A DNA stretch of 36,003 bases from Welwitschia mirabilis (taxonomy: Eukaryota; Gnetophyta; Gnetopsida; Welwitschiales), in assembly GCA_051453625.1 (NCBI GenBank), contig JBOZIK010000001.1, positions 2,684,311 to 2,720,313 on the forward strand. The letters are read 5' to 3'. Of this stretch, positions 23,049 to 35,600 are shown piece by piece. The notes under the pieces were generated by a model that was not told the origin of the DNA, did no database searches, and saw only the letters and a program-made list of their open reading frames with translations. A program made the position numbers and the translations under genes. Each line of letters begins with the position of its first letter. Within the stretch, counting starts at the first letter, position 1.

Positions 23049-23929
23049 TGATCAAGCATGGATTTTTGATAAAATAAGGTATTAATAGTTATTACTTTAC
23101 ATTACTTTTTAAAATTTAATATTGCATTTAGAGTTATCTTTGCAATTTTTAGGTGATAAGGACATTAAATGCTTAACTAGCTTAAAATAATGCATTTTGA
23201 TCTAGTTTGAGGCTCTTCACGATGATTGTGATCAACAGATCAAGATCGAGGGTGAAAATGTACAGCATGAAGGATTATAGATGACTCATAGTCACATTCA
23301 GAAGGGATATTACCTTTAGGGAGGATCTACTCCTATTTTTTTCTATAAATTATTAATTTAGAAAAAAAGATCTTTTCATTTTTATTTGTAATTTTTGTTT
23401 TTCTTATAATAAATTGTGACCAACCTATCTATTCTTCACCTCAAAGTTCTAGTTTCATTTACAGTGGAAGTATGAATAATTGTTTTTTAAGTTTGAAACC
23501 TCCATATTTATTTATATTTTGTATTTAATACTTTATCATTTTTTGTGTGACGGTGTATATTTTTCATTTTTGAAGTCTGTGTGATTTACTATATTTTGTA
23601 ATACTATTTTATGATATAATATCTGAGTGTATTTTATTTCATTTAGCTTATGTCCATGTTTTTCTTTACTTTTTGTAAATGAATAAAACTTAGTAAAATT
23701 TTACTTTACTTTGCAGATTAAGGATTAAAATGTTGAAATTTCTAACATTCTTCCATTTTAATTACTAAATCTTATTATGTTATTGATTTGTGTCTTATTT
23801 TATTTATAGACTAGCATCTATATTTTCAACCATTTACATGAGATATAAATTTCTTAATTGTTAGTATGCTTCATTCCTCTTATTGTCATCACTTGCAAAA
23901 GAAATACAAGTAGACTAGTTAGGGTGGTG
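23049..23929 (+). repeat. Tandem repeat unit 2, internally short (0.88 kb)
   Basis: Starts TGATCAAGCATGGATTTTT and follows unit 1 to CATAGT at 23287-23292. It then jumps directly to the sequence found at 22454 in unit 1, so about 3.0 kb of the middle is absent. The tail runs in parallel with unit 1 but has about 36 extra bases (CACTTGCAAAAGAAATAC and onward, 23890-23929) before unit 3 starts. Confidence 0.8.
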
Positions 23930-26760
23930 TGATGAAACCTGGATTTTTGATATAATAAGGTATTAATAGTCACTGTTTGATACTTTTTAAACTTTAATAC
24001 TACATTTAGAGGTATTTTTTGTAATTTTTAGGTGATAAGAACCTTAGACACTTAACTAGATTAAAATGATGCATTATGATCTAGTTTGAGGCTCTTCGCA
24101 GTGATTGTAATTAGTAGATCAAGATTGAGGGTGAAAATACAGAGTATGGAGGACTATAGATGATTTATAGTTCCTTTTCCATTATCATATCTTATACATT
24201 TCTTTTTATGAATATTTTTATTCATTTTGGCACTAGACGTAAAACATTAGATGACATTAGGGATCTTTAGGACATTAGTACCTAGAAATTTGTAGTTCCA
24301 GAGCTATATTTTATACATTTTTTAGTTAATTTTAATGTACATTATAAAAGATAAAATTTAGTAATTTTATTATTTCTAAGTTTAAGTATTTATTTTCAAA
24401 TTACCTATGGACTGTAGTGCCATTTCCATGAGTAAAATCATGTTATAGCACCATTTGATAATTTTGCCTAGTCAAGCATGAATTACATGTAAAAATTAGA
24501 TGGTTTTAGCAATTACTTAGCTTAAAACAAATCAAAGTGCACCTAAAAAGATGTCCCTTAATTACTAAACTTAAATCATAACATTAATCTACCATTTTTA
24601 TGCCATTTTAATATGATTCAAGCCATTCTCAAGCATGGAAAGGAGATTATCTACCACATTTCTTCACTTCCAAGTTGATCTTCTCTTTATGTTAACTTTG
24701 GAAGCCCTCTACATTCTTCATTCGCATCTTTTTCTATCACATAAATTTATTTTTAGCCTCATAAACGCTTTTACATCCCATTTTACAACATATTTTCTCC
24801 CATTTTCATCCTTTCAAAGGGCATTATAGGGGTGGTGAAGTGCACGTGATTAGGAAGTATAGGAGGAGGAGGATAAGGAATTAAATATTATAAGAAATTA
24901 GATTTAAGACTAATGAAAAGGACTCTAATTTTATCTAAAACCAATAAGTGTTCTTTTTCTTCTCTTTTTATGCTTTTGATTATTTGATTGATGCATTTGC
25001 ATCATGTTTTTCTTTCAATTTAGTTAGAATTCTTATTGCACGTTACATGATTAGTGCTAATTACATTATTACAAATTTAGTACCTATTATAGAATAGTGT
25101 AAATTTGCATGATTGGTCACTATATGTCAAAGGAATCTTGTGTTTTATTCTTATTCTTTCTTCTTTTCTCCATTCTTCTCATTTTTCTAGTACATTTTCT
25201 TGTGATTCCACCTTTCTTCTAAGGTAAGTAAGGATGAATTTCTATTTTCTCCTTTTCAATAGTAGCAGATTGGTTTGTGAATATGTTCTTTACATTTTTG
25301 AGATTAAAATTATCTAATTTTACATGAATTCTTTAAAATTATCTCTCTTCTCAAAATCAAAGTAGAACTAGTAGATTTCAATACTTGTTTTGACTATAAC
25401 TCTTTTTTTGCGACTCGAGTGAGTCTGAAGCCTTATTAGTAGCTTCCTTACATAATTTAAAAAATTTCATCTTTAATTAGTTAGAAATCAAATCTAGCAT
25501 ATAAAACTCTTGTTTTTACCATTTTCAATCAAAGTCGTAGTTTTTTGAGAAAACTTTTTGAGCTATAAACTTTTAATTTTCTTTATTTTTCACAGTGAAG
25601 TTCACTATCATAATTAACAAGTTTTCAAAAATTCAAGATTCTATCTTATAGTAGTATTTTCATACTTTTAGAATATTCAATCCATTTTTTCTCAGGTTTT
25701 ATAGTTTACTTAATATTCTTGACCAAAGTAGGATTGACTGTAATTTTTGCAGTTTTTTCTTGATGAACTATTTCCATCAACTTTAATCGGTTCTACTTAA
25801 TCTTGAATATTTAGTTTCAAAACTTGTTTTAGAAAATATTCTAGGTATTTTAAAGGTTCTAAAAATTTTTAAGTCCATTCTTCTAAATTTTTTTCCCTTT
25901 TCTCTCTTTTCTTCCTTTTTCCTCTTTTTATTAGTCAAAACAACTTGAAATTGACTAAGTGCTCTTTTGATTTAATAAACATTCATATGTTGGTTGTTAT
26001 CAATTACCTATTGATTTAGAATCTATATTATATGTTTTAATGCCTTTTGTAACTCATTTCATGATAAGTAAAGAGTCATTTTTTAATTCAAATGTATCAA
26101 AATTCAGTTAAAATCTTGTTGAAGTTAAATGGTTTGATATGTCAATTTAAAGAATTTAGTTTTTTAAGTGCCATATTTTGATTCTAAGTTATTGTACATT
26201 TTACGTAAAATTAAATTAGATATTTGAATTACTTAATTACATGCATATGATATGATTTCAAGTAGTCTTCTTTCCAATAAAAAATATTTTTATGTGAAAA
26301 TGAGTTTGATAGATTTGACTATTTAAAGTCTCTTACTTATTCATATGAGTTAAAATTGATCTATAGAATCATAATTAATGTTTATCAAAGATTAGTTCTT
26401 TTTATTCTATTAAATTTTTGTTTTTAGATCTCATGAAATTACATTTTTACACATGGTCCTTTACAATAATTATACATCATGTGTTGTAATTACTTGTATG
26501 TCCAATGAAAGAAATAGTTGTTTTATCATGTAAAGTAATAGTTTGATAAGACAATATTAATATTTTCATATGAATTCATGTTAAGTGTTTCATCATTTTG
26601 ATACTTGTTTGATTCCACTATATGCATTTTACCCAGGAGATTTCTTTATGCTTTAATTTGAAACTTTTATGCTTAATTTTCTTTCCCTAAGTTGAATTAT
26701 CATGTTAAGTATACATTTATTTTTGTGAAGGCTCAAAGCATGATATTTTCATTTAAAAAT
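23930..26760 (+). repeat. Tandem repeat unit 3, matches left 2.8 kb of unit 1
   Basis: Starts TGATGAAACCTGGATTTTT and runs in parallel with 19198-21960, including the GTAGGAGGAGGAG block (about 24859-24872) and the GAGATTTCTTTATGCTTTAA block (26637, against 21848). Clear similarity fades after about 26745; the expected tail is not recognisable. Confidence 0.8.
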
Positions 26761-27583
26761 TAAGTTTTTCCTTCATTTAGATGACTTATAGATAATTGAT
26801 CATTATATTTTTACTTATTAAGTCTTAAGAACTACATATACTAAGTCTAAACTAAGTATCCATAAACTTCTTAATTAGTGTTCATATAAATGTTAACATT
26901 TTACATCTCCATATGCTACTTGATCATCTCTTATGCTAACACGTTATTTTTCATGGGTTTTAATTTTCAAAATCTAGTATACCTAATACAATTTTATGCT
27001 AGAAAATTAGTTTGCATAAGTGGTGTCTAACAGAGATGTGTTAACATATATTCTTTTCATAATAATATTTTATAACATAGGGTCCTTCGATGATAGAGTT
27101 TTACATAATTTTTGGAATTTTGTTTTTTTTTTTCCTTGTCCATTACCAATTACTTTAAAATCTAGTGTAGAACATCTGCTATGGATAATATAGAGTTTTG
27201 AAAAGTTAAAAAGATAGCTTAAGGATTCCATTAGCTTAACTATTTCTTAATCAGTAATAAGAAGTACCTAAAAGATTGATTTATTAAGGATTAAATTAGT
27301 TTAGATATATACCTATACTAACTCTAAGTTTTAGATAAACTAGTTCCTCAGACTTTACATTCTCAAAAATTATTTCTTGTATGATATTAATTTTAACTTT
27401 TTTTAAGCAATTTTTTCATTTTTTCTTTTATCATTTTTCCTATGATTCTAAGTTAACATGATAAGATTGAAGTTATGACTTACAAGAATAGATTTATGAA
27501 AAACCTATTTACTCATTAGCTTCAAATGAATAATTATCATTAGGGCTTAGTATTTTGATATCACTGTGAAACCATAGTGGATG
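26761..27583. other. No gene recognised between unit 3 and copy B
   Basis: AT-rich. A possible weak continuation of unit homology (TTAAGAACTACATA near 26824, against TTAAGAACTTACATA near 22052) could not be extended. Confidence 0.5.
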
Positions 27584-28637
27584 TGTAAAGTCTACACTTT
27601 TTAGCTAAAAACTTCAGATATTGTTCTAATATGAAAATGTAACATCTACAATTTTCACTCAAAGACTTCAAACTCTTATTTCTATTAAGGTGTAAAGATA
27701 AGCTAAAAAGATATTAAAGCACTTAAGCTAATTTATAATAAAAAGGAGTTCTAATCGTAAAACAATAATATTAGAACAATCAAAATTAAGCTTATATATT
27801 AGAAAATAAAATATTAATTAATAATAGAAAGTGACATTAAGTTTTTAAAAAAAAATAAACCCTAATTAATAATCTTAAACGTTAACAAATTAGCCATTAG
27901 AATTAGCAGAGTAGAACTAAAGAATTAGCTTAAGGGATTGTAATATTAGCCATGTAAGTATTCAAGAATATGTAATCTTTGAGAAAATAATAAGGGAATA
28001 CAAGGAGCTTGAAATAAAGGATTTAATTATAGATATTATCACTTAATTAAAATAGAAAGATGAAAATCAAGAAGGTTGAGCCTATAAGAAAGCGATATGT
28101 ATAAGAGAAAACAATACATGCTAGCTAAACTTATTAAATGAAATCTTCAAGTAAAGGTATAATTATGAGCCTTTTTAAATGGAAAATCAAATTCAAGTTT
28201 AACAAATAGAAAAATTTGAGATCTTAAAGATATGATGTTTACATGATAGCCATAGAAAACTTGCAATAATAATAATACAGCTTCCCAAGTTAAAACATAA
28301 GAGATGGTTTATAAATCTGGTCTTAATACAACTGCAAAAACATAAAGCATAAAATAAATGAGTAAATAATAAAATAGCTCAAGCCAATTGTAATAAGCGT
28401 CTCTTTATTAATGTCCAAAATCCATACCAACATCTAAACCTACATAAATAATATGGTATGAAAACCTTGAAATCATCATAGTTTCTAGTATGGCCAAGGC
28501 AAGGTAAAGATTAAGATAGTAAGAACCTTAAGACATAAGATAGATTAAGATAAGATAAGAAGAAATACTCCAAAATTATCAAGCATGAGATTTCATGGAA
28601 ATTGAATAAGATTAACTAGTTTTATCATATAATTTAA

Positions 28638-28830
28638 CACTAGCTTATTTAGTGATATGTGGTTTTATTTTTACATTGCCATTGCCTCATTTATGATTTG
28701 TGGTTTTACTTTTATTTTTCCATTGCCTTAGTGGGTGATTTATGAATTTATAAATTCCATTTCCTCATTTAGTGATCTATGGATTTCCATATTCCATTTT
28801 CTAATTTGTCAATCTATGGAACTCTCATTT
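28638..28830 (+). repeat. Minisatellite in copy B, five degenerate units
   Basis: Units start at about 28638, 28680, 28721, 28759 and 28795 (spacing 36-42). They have the same CATTGCCTCATTTAGTGAT-type consensus as copy A. Confidence 0.75.
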
Positions 28831-29314
28831 TCATAAGAATATTTAAAGTTTTAAAGATGTAAAAAGAAAGAATAAGATTTATTTCCATGAATTATCTTTT
28901 CAAGTATTAAGATACTTCAAAAAATAATCTAATGTTGTAAAATTTTTTCACTTCATAAGAATTATGATTATTCAAGAATAATCTTTTGAATCTACAATAA
29001 ATTTTCATAGAAGAATTTTAGACCAATTAGAAATAAACAAGACTTTTTTAAAAATTTATAAGAATTTTAAAAAAATCATAAGCTTTTAATAAGAAAAACA
29101 AGAATTTTATTGGATCACAAAAGGATGTAAGAACTTAGAATCATACTCAAAATTCAATGTAAAGTTTTCCAATATTCAAGATTATTATGCCTAAGTTCCA
29201 TAAACTCTTAAGATTTCAAAGACTCCAGAGTTTTGAAAGCTCCTAGATGGGAGGTTATCAAAATCCAATACTAGAATATTTTTTCAAAGAACAAAATTAA
29301 AGAAAATGGATTTC

Positions 29315-29327
29315 TATATATAATAAG
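29315..29327 (+). promoter_or_regulatory. Conserved TATA box of LTR-like copy B
   Basis: TATATATAATAAG, identical to the element at 18128-18140 and in the same relative place. Confidence 0.4.
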
Positions 29328-30370
29328 AATAAGAAATGGAATAAATGATATCAAGGAATAAATAATAATAGTAAATGCTTAACTAATCATTAGGAAAAAT
29401 AGTTGTTATTTCCTACCCCTAATTATCACTTTACCTAGCCACTGAGTACATTTAATATTTCATCATAATAATAGTAAATGCTCAACATGTTAAAAATATT
29501 TTATCTATACTAAATAATTAATAGTTATCAAAGATCTATCTCCATCATTAATACATTACATAATCCAAAAGTTATTGGTATTTTCCAAAATAAGTATAAA
29601 GAAGATAAAGCTTAGTCATATGGTATCCCACTATGTTTGGAAAAGATAAAGAATCATTTGTATGTACTTAAATAAACTATCCAAAGGAAAATGCCTAAGT
29701 TTTGAAAACATGCCACTACTTGTAATTATTAAGAAAAAGATACTAAATAATAATTACTTTGATTTATCCAATCAAGATGAGACATTTAATAAGTAATTTC
29801 AATAGAACATCACGATAAGACTTTGTCACATATAAATATTTTACCCTAATGAGTTAACATTAACTAATAACACAATAAAATGGAAGATAATAATTATGAG
29901 TATTACTTTAGCATGCACTACTAATATAAAATATTAAAATAATCCAACATAACATATCTTAATCATTATACATATTATAAAAATATTTTTTATATATTAA
30001 AATGCAAAAATGAAAAAAATAAGGTAATATACTAATCATGGTATGTTAGACATAATAGTTATAAAAAGAAATAAAATAACATTTTTATAACCAATAATTT
30101 AGCCATTAATAGTATTAAATAAATAAGAAAAGACTAATGAAATAATATTAGTAATTATAATACAAGAAAAGAAATAATTTAAAATAATATTTATAGCACA
30201 ATATGTTTTCACAAAGTAAAGAATTACATCTAAAATAATAACATGCTAATAAGTAAAGAATCTAGAAATTAAATAAAATTAGTGAATTCCATAGGATAAA
30301 AATTATTTTTAACTAGTTTTTACTTAACTATTTGGACTAAATCTTTTGACCTTGAAAATTCTAGACATGA

Positions 30371-31338
30371 TAGGGTGACTTTCGATTGAATATGATGGTG
30401 GGTCTAGACTTTGGCATCATCATAGACAAAGACTTTTTATTACAACTATGTCTAAAGAAATTTTTTAATAAATGAAGAAGTATTATGCCTTCACCTTTAT
30501 TAGGCCACTATAGAAAGACTATTTCTAGATAAATCCTAAAGAAGATGTGATGAAAAATTTCTATTAAAAGAGCATTTTCAAGTAATTATCATTCATAATG
30601 GATTTCTACATTTTATCTTTTTGAATTTTAAAGGTGTGCTAGCAATACTTTTTTGTGGTTCTTATTTCTTTAGAAGAAGGAATTTAACTCTTATATAATA
30701 AAAACCTTTTATTATTAATCAAATGAATGCATTGGAAGAAATGTAATATTGGGTTCAAATATTAAATCCTCATCCTAAGTTTTAGAGTTAAAGCTTATTT
30801 AAAAAATTTATTAACAAATTGAAAAGGTACATCAAATTTAATAGACCAACGAAAAATTATACTTAAAATGGTTATAATTCATGTATGTATTTATATACAT
30901 CCTAAAAATTTATAATTTAAGATATTGTGCTTAAAAACTAAATGCATAAAATTAATTTTGAAACTTGAGTTTAAAAATCTTTCTATTCTTTATCTTCATT
31001 ATGAATTAGAAAGACATTCTCTAAATGCTTATAGATTCATTATAAGTGTTTCTTCTAATGATAGAACACATCCAACTTCAAGTGAAAATTAGCAAAAAGT
31101 TAAAAATAAAAATACTAGAAAAATGAGTTAATCAATATGTATTTCAACAGCTAAGATATCTATAATGATTTTTTTTTTGAGGTTCTTTCTAAAAAATCTA
31201 GAGGAGACAGATATAAAAATGAATAGAAAAATGAGCAAAATAATTATAATGATGAGCATATAAATGGTAGAGCCTAAATAAAATAGTAATGGACATGAAA
31301 CAATAAAGATAAAGCTAATAAAAACCACCTACATTAGA
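30371..31338. other. AT-rich spacer, nothing recognised
   Basis: No gene motif on either strand. An open minus frame at 31128-31328 is hydrophobic low-complexity sequence and is judged to be chance. Confidence 0.5.
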
Positions 31339-31630
31339 AAGAGTCAGCTTAGGAGCTCTGCCAAGGTTTTGAAGCTCTACTAGATTTTGGTGGATCTGGA
31401 GCATAGGAGGAAGTAAGGCTTGAAAGGCCATAGATCAGTGGGGATGGTTTTAGTCCCTGGTCATGGAATATGAGGATGATTTTGGCCATGAGATAGGTAT
31501 TCTACTGGTAAGTTATAGCATTTTTTTTTGTTTAGCAGTTCTGGTCCATTTTTAGGTTTTTTCTTTTTTGAGGGGTTTGGCCCTAATGTGGAGAAGACTT
31601 AGTTATCTAGGGAAGAAAAATCCCTTGCAT

Positions 31631-32670
31631 TGCACATTGATGAAGATGCCTGTAGTGAAATCAAGAAGAAGATCAGATACAGTCTAATTGAAAAGTTTAT
31701 CTCCTTTAGTCCTCGACCAAGGTTGAATCGAATCTATGAATGAGTTGCTACTAAATGGACAGGAGTTAACAAAGTTGATATTATTGTAATGCTAAAAGAG
31801 TTGGTATTATTTCAACTAGATAACAAATGAGATCAAGATGAAATAATCGCAAGAGGTTCATGGTCTTTTAGCACTCTGGACTTACCCTAGCCAAATGAAC
31901 GTTGGGGCCGCAATTCAACCTGAATCTATTTATGAGACTTCTAATCTAGATCCACATCCACAAGTTCCCATTGAAATTTTGGGATGAAGATCTATTAAGG
32001 AGAATGACAACTTAGTTTGGTGAACTCGTCAAACTCGACAGGATCACTATTAAATAGATAAGATTAGTATTGGCTATATTCTATGTTTGGATGAGCCTAG
32101 AGGATACCAAGGAGATCCAATTTGTAAAGTTTAGACCTAAATGAGGTATTTGTGATCTTGATGTCACCTACGAGAATCTTCCAATCCCTTGTATAGTCTG
32201 TGAAAAATTAGGAAATCTCTCTGGAAGATGTACTCCTCCTGAAAAAAATGTTCACATTATGAAAGATTGGGTCATCTACGAGAAGAATGTAAAAGAAGAT
32301 TAATTGATATTGAAGAAAAGCCAAAGGAAACCTATACTTTTTATGGGAAAACTAATTACAATTAGAACATATACCAACATAAGTAAAGGCAAGAACAAAC
32401 GAAAAAAGTATGACTATTTTTGCCAAGGAAAGCAAAAAAAGGAAGTATCAGAATTGGAGCATAACCTCTTTCAATCTCTTGTGGATGAGAATGATATTCA
32501 ATAATCTCTAAATGACAATGAAACTAATGAAGTGAAAACTCAAACAAAGGGAAGGCCTAGTAATAGAACTCTCTGAGAACGAGAAACAAAAGAGAAGGTT
32601 GCAAATAGTTATCAAGCCACCATTAATGATAACTTAAGGAAAGGTCAAGTGCCTCGAAAGGGGTAAAAAC
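31631..32670 (+). pseudogene. L1 ORF1 relic (DUF4283-like, zinc knuckles)
   Basis: ORF1 is the RNA-binding protein of plant L1 elements. The frame EDACSEIKKKIRYSLIEKF, then RLNRIYE-stop-VATKWTGV (31650-31770), then ELVLFQLDNK-stop-DQDEIIARGSWSF matches the DUF4283 domain; both stops are TGA at Trp positions. Frameshifted pieces LKFWDEDLLRRMTT and LVKLDRITI-like follow. YENLPIPCIVCEKLGNLSGRC (knuckle at 32190-32231) is a CCHC motif with Asn for His. A second knuckle-like motif, CSHYERLGHLREEC (32249-32290, Tyr for the second Cys), follows in another frame after an A-run. The C-terminal part (32304-32580) is Lys-rich, then reads FQSLVDENDIQ...GRPSNRTL. Start chosen near an in-frame ATG at about 31631; the true start is unclear. 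Confidence 0.8.
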
Positions 32671-32674
32671 ACCC

Positions 32675-35600
32675 TTAATAAATTATCTCACATAGAATTA
32701 TAGGGGATTAGGATAATCCTATAAGAAAAAGAACTTACGAAACCTGATAAGTTAATATAATATTGATTTAGTTTGCTTATAGAAACAAAGATAAAAAATG
32801 ATATGGGAAAAATGAATTTAGGGCAGAAATGGATTTCTTTCATCATTGCAGCCCAAGGAAACTTTGGTGGCCTTATGATTTCTATCAAAAAAGAGGCAGA
32901 TCTAATTCAAAGTAGTAAGAACCACATTACAATTCTTCTTAAAAAAGAAAACTGGACTATCACAAATTTTTATAGTCCATAACACAATCAAGACAAGGTC
33001 AGTATCTTAGAAGAAGCTCAGAGAATAGTCATAGATAAATTTAAATGGCTCATGTTGGGTGACTTCAATCAATGTCTTCATCATTAAGAAAAATTAGGAG
33101 GTAGTAATTGAAATTTTAGAGGTGGCTTAATACTAAAAGGCTTTTTGGTAAGAAACTCCCTCATAGATGTCGCTATTTCTAGGTGCAAATACATGTGATC
33201 GAATAGAAGAGCAGGTACAAATCTGATAATGTCTAATATTGACAAAGTTTTGACTCAAAAGGATCTATCTAAACTCCCACTTAAAGCCTATGATTTGAGC
33301 AAGATTGCCTCAGACCACCATCATATCAAACTTAGAGTGGGGGCGATTTTGTTCCAAAAAATTCCATTTCATATAGAACAGTATTGGATTAACTAGATAG
33401 AAAATAGAGTGTTATTAGAAAAAATATGGACACAGTATGATGGAACCCAACCTATAACATTTTTGTACATGGGCCTCAATACCCTAAAGGCTTACATAAG
33501 AGATTAAAGAAGGAAAGATAAAGATAGGTTTAAATAAAAAACTGAGCTTGAGAAGGAAATCAAAAGAATCCAAACTAAGTAGGAGGAGGGAGGTAACTAG
33601 GATAGTCTATGGATTAGATAATATTAGTGCCTAAAAGATCTCCAAGAAAAAAATGCTGATGAAGAACATTACTAGAGAAAACACTCAAGGATCAAGTGGT
33701 TAAAAGAGCATGATAAACATACTGGATTCTTCTTCCAACAAGCCAACCAACATAGATCAGATAATAGGATCATAAAACTATTCATAGGAGGTCAAATCAT
33801 AAAAAATGAAGAGGATATAGCTAAAGAATTAGAAGCCTATCTTAAGAGAGTCTCAGAATGGGACGATATCACCCTCGACTTAATTCCAGAAAATAAGAAA
33901 GTCTCGAGTGAAGATAATTATATGTTGATTAAACCTCTTAGTAGAGAAGAGATCTTATTTGATGTTAGATTCATGAAGAATAAACGAGTTCCTGGCCCTA
34001 ATGGTTTGCCGATCAAACTTTTCAAATCCCACTTCTCCATCTTAGGGGATAACCTTCATGATGTAATGCAAGAAGTATTCCAAAATAGACAGATTCCTAG
34101 GGAAATAAATAGAATTAGGATGGTAGTTATACCAAATAAAAGGGATGTTAAAAAACTAGAGGATTTTAGGCCTCTAATTATTTGTAACATTATTTATAGA
34201 ATTTTTACAAAAATCATGGTTGATCAAATCGCCCCCCTAGTTCCCAATGTAATTTCATAGAAATAAGCCAGCTTCATCTGATCCACATATATCTAAGACT
34301 AAATCCTCTTGACTCATGAGATTATTCACTTTGTTAAAAATTATAAATTTCCTCTCCTTATTGCTAAATTAGATATTACTAAAGCTTATGATTTTGTTAG
34401 TTAGCAAGCGTTAGAGTATATTCTTAAAAAAATAGGCTTTTATCATTATTAATCTCTGGCTAAACATGCAGGCTTCTACCAAATTTAGTGTAGAGGTAAA
34501 CAACCATAGATCAAATTTCTTCTCAATAGGAAAAGGGATGAGATAAGGGTACCCCCTATTCCCATGCCTTTTTCTTTTTGTGATGAATGCATTACAAGTT
34601 TTCTTAAGAAGGAACAAAGTTACAGAAATCAAAATTGAAGGCCAAACATTTCTCAATAATTACTATGCAGATGACACCATAATTATGATCAGGGCATCAT
34701 TTTAGTAAGTAAAAGTAATAAAAAATGCCATGAACATCTTTTTAGAGGCAATAGGATTACATACTAACTAGAACAAATCAAGAATACATACTTTGAGCAG
34801 AAAATGTATCAGAGGAGGTGAAATCACCCAAATCCTGAGTACAAAGTTAGGAGATTTATAAGATATCTACTTGGGCATCCCTATCTAAAATTAGTACAAG
34901 ACAAATACCTAGAATTACATCTTGAAATTCATCTAAAGATGGTGCAACTCATGGCAAAATAACTTTATCTTCTCTAAAGTTAAAATCATTCTCACCAACT
35001 CTTGCTTAATTTCCTCTTTTTGGTACATAGCTTCTGTTATCCCCCTCCCCTTTCCCTCCACCAACCAAGAAATATGATACACAAAATCAATATGATCTTA
35101 AAGGATTTTATTTGATAAAAAGGAAAGAACCACAACTAAAATCATCTTTTTAAATGAAAAACTCTTGTCTGGCCAAAGCAATCAGGAGGTTGAGGGATTC
35201 AAAAACCTAAAGATTGCATCCTTACTAAAGCACATAGAATTTTAAAGAGAATATAAGAAGGAGGTCAGCCCTGGTGTAATTTGATTAATTACAAATATAG
35301 AGATTTGAAAATTAATCATAGGCAGTCCTATCTAAGGAAACATCTCAGTAAAGCTCGATAACAACTCATTGACATAAATATTTGTCAGTCTGATTCAACC
35401 AAGGAAATCTTTCTAAAGAAGTATGTAAGAAAGGATGCACATAAGAAGTATTGGAAGGGATAGATTCCAGAAAAACTTAAGGTTTTTTTTCTAGTTAAAA
35501 GATCACCAGAGAATTTTAACTAAAGACCAATTACTCAAAAGGGAATTTGAAGTAGAATCAAACTGTCCTATCTACCAGTCTAATCCAAAAACAACACAAC

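Larger units (their letters stand above)
27584..30370 (+). repeat. LTR-like dispersed repeat, copy B
   Basis: Starts TGTAAAGTCTACAC with a second TGTAA unit at 27638. Ordered blocks shared with copy A are CTAGTATGGCCAAGGCAAGG (28476), the minisatellite (28638-28830), GACTCCAGAG (29220), TATATATAATAAG (29315), TTTACCTAGCCACTGAGTAC (29432), and AATCAAGATGA with CACGATAAGA (29770-29820). No ORF. Similarity to copy A is patchy, so both are old. The right border near GACCTTGAAAATT is approximate. Confidence 0.55.

Noticed and set aside
31128-31328. 66-residue minus-strand membrane-like peptide
   Set aside because: Ile/Phe-rich low-complexity frame in AT-rich DNA with no conserved features.
34411-34656. 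Minus-strand 81-residue open frame
   Set aside because: Antisense shadow of the L1 reverse transcriptase; the RT motifs including YADD are on the plus strand.
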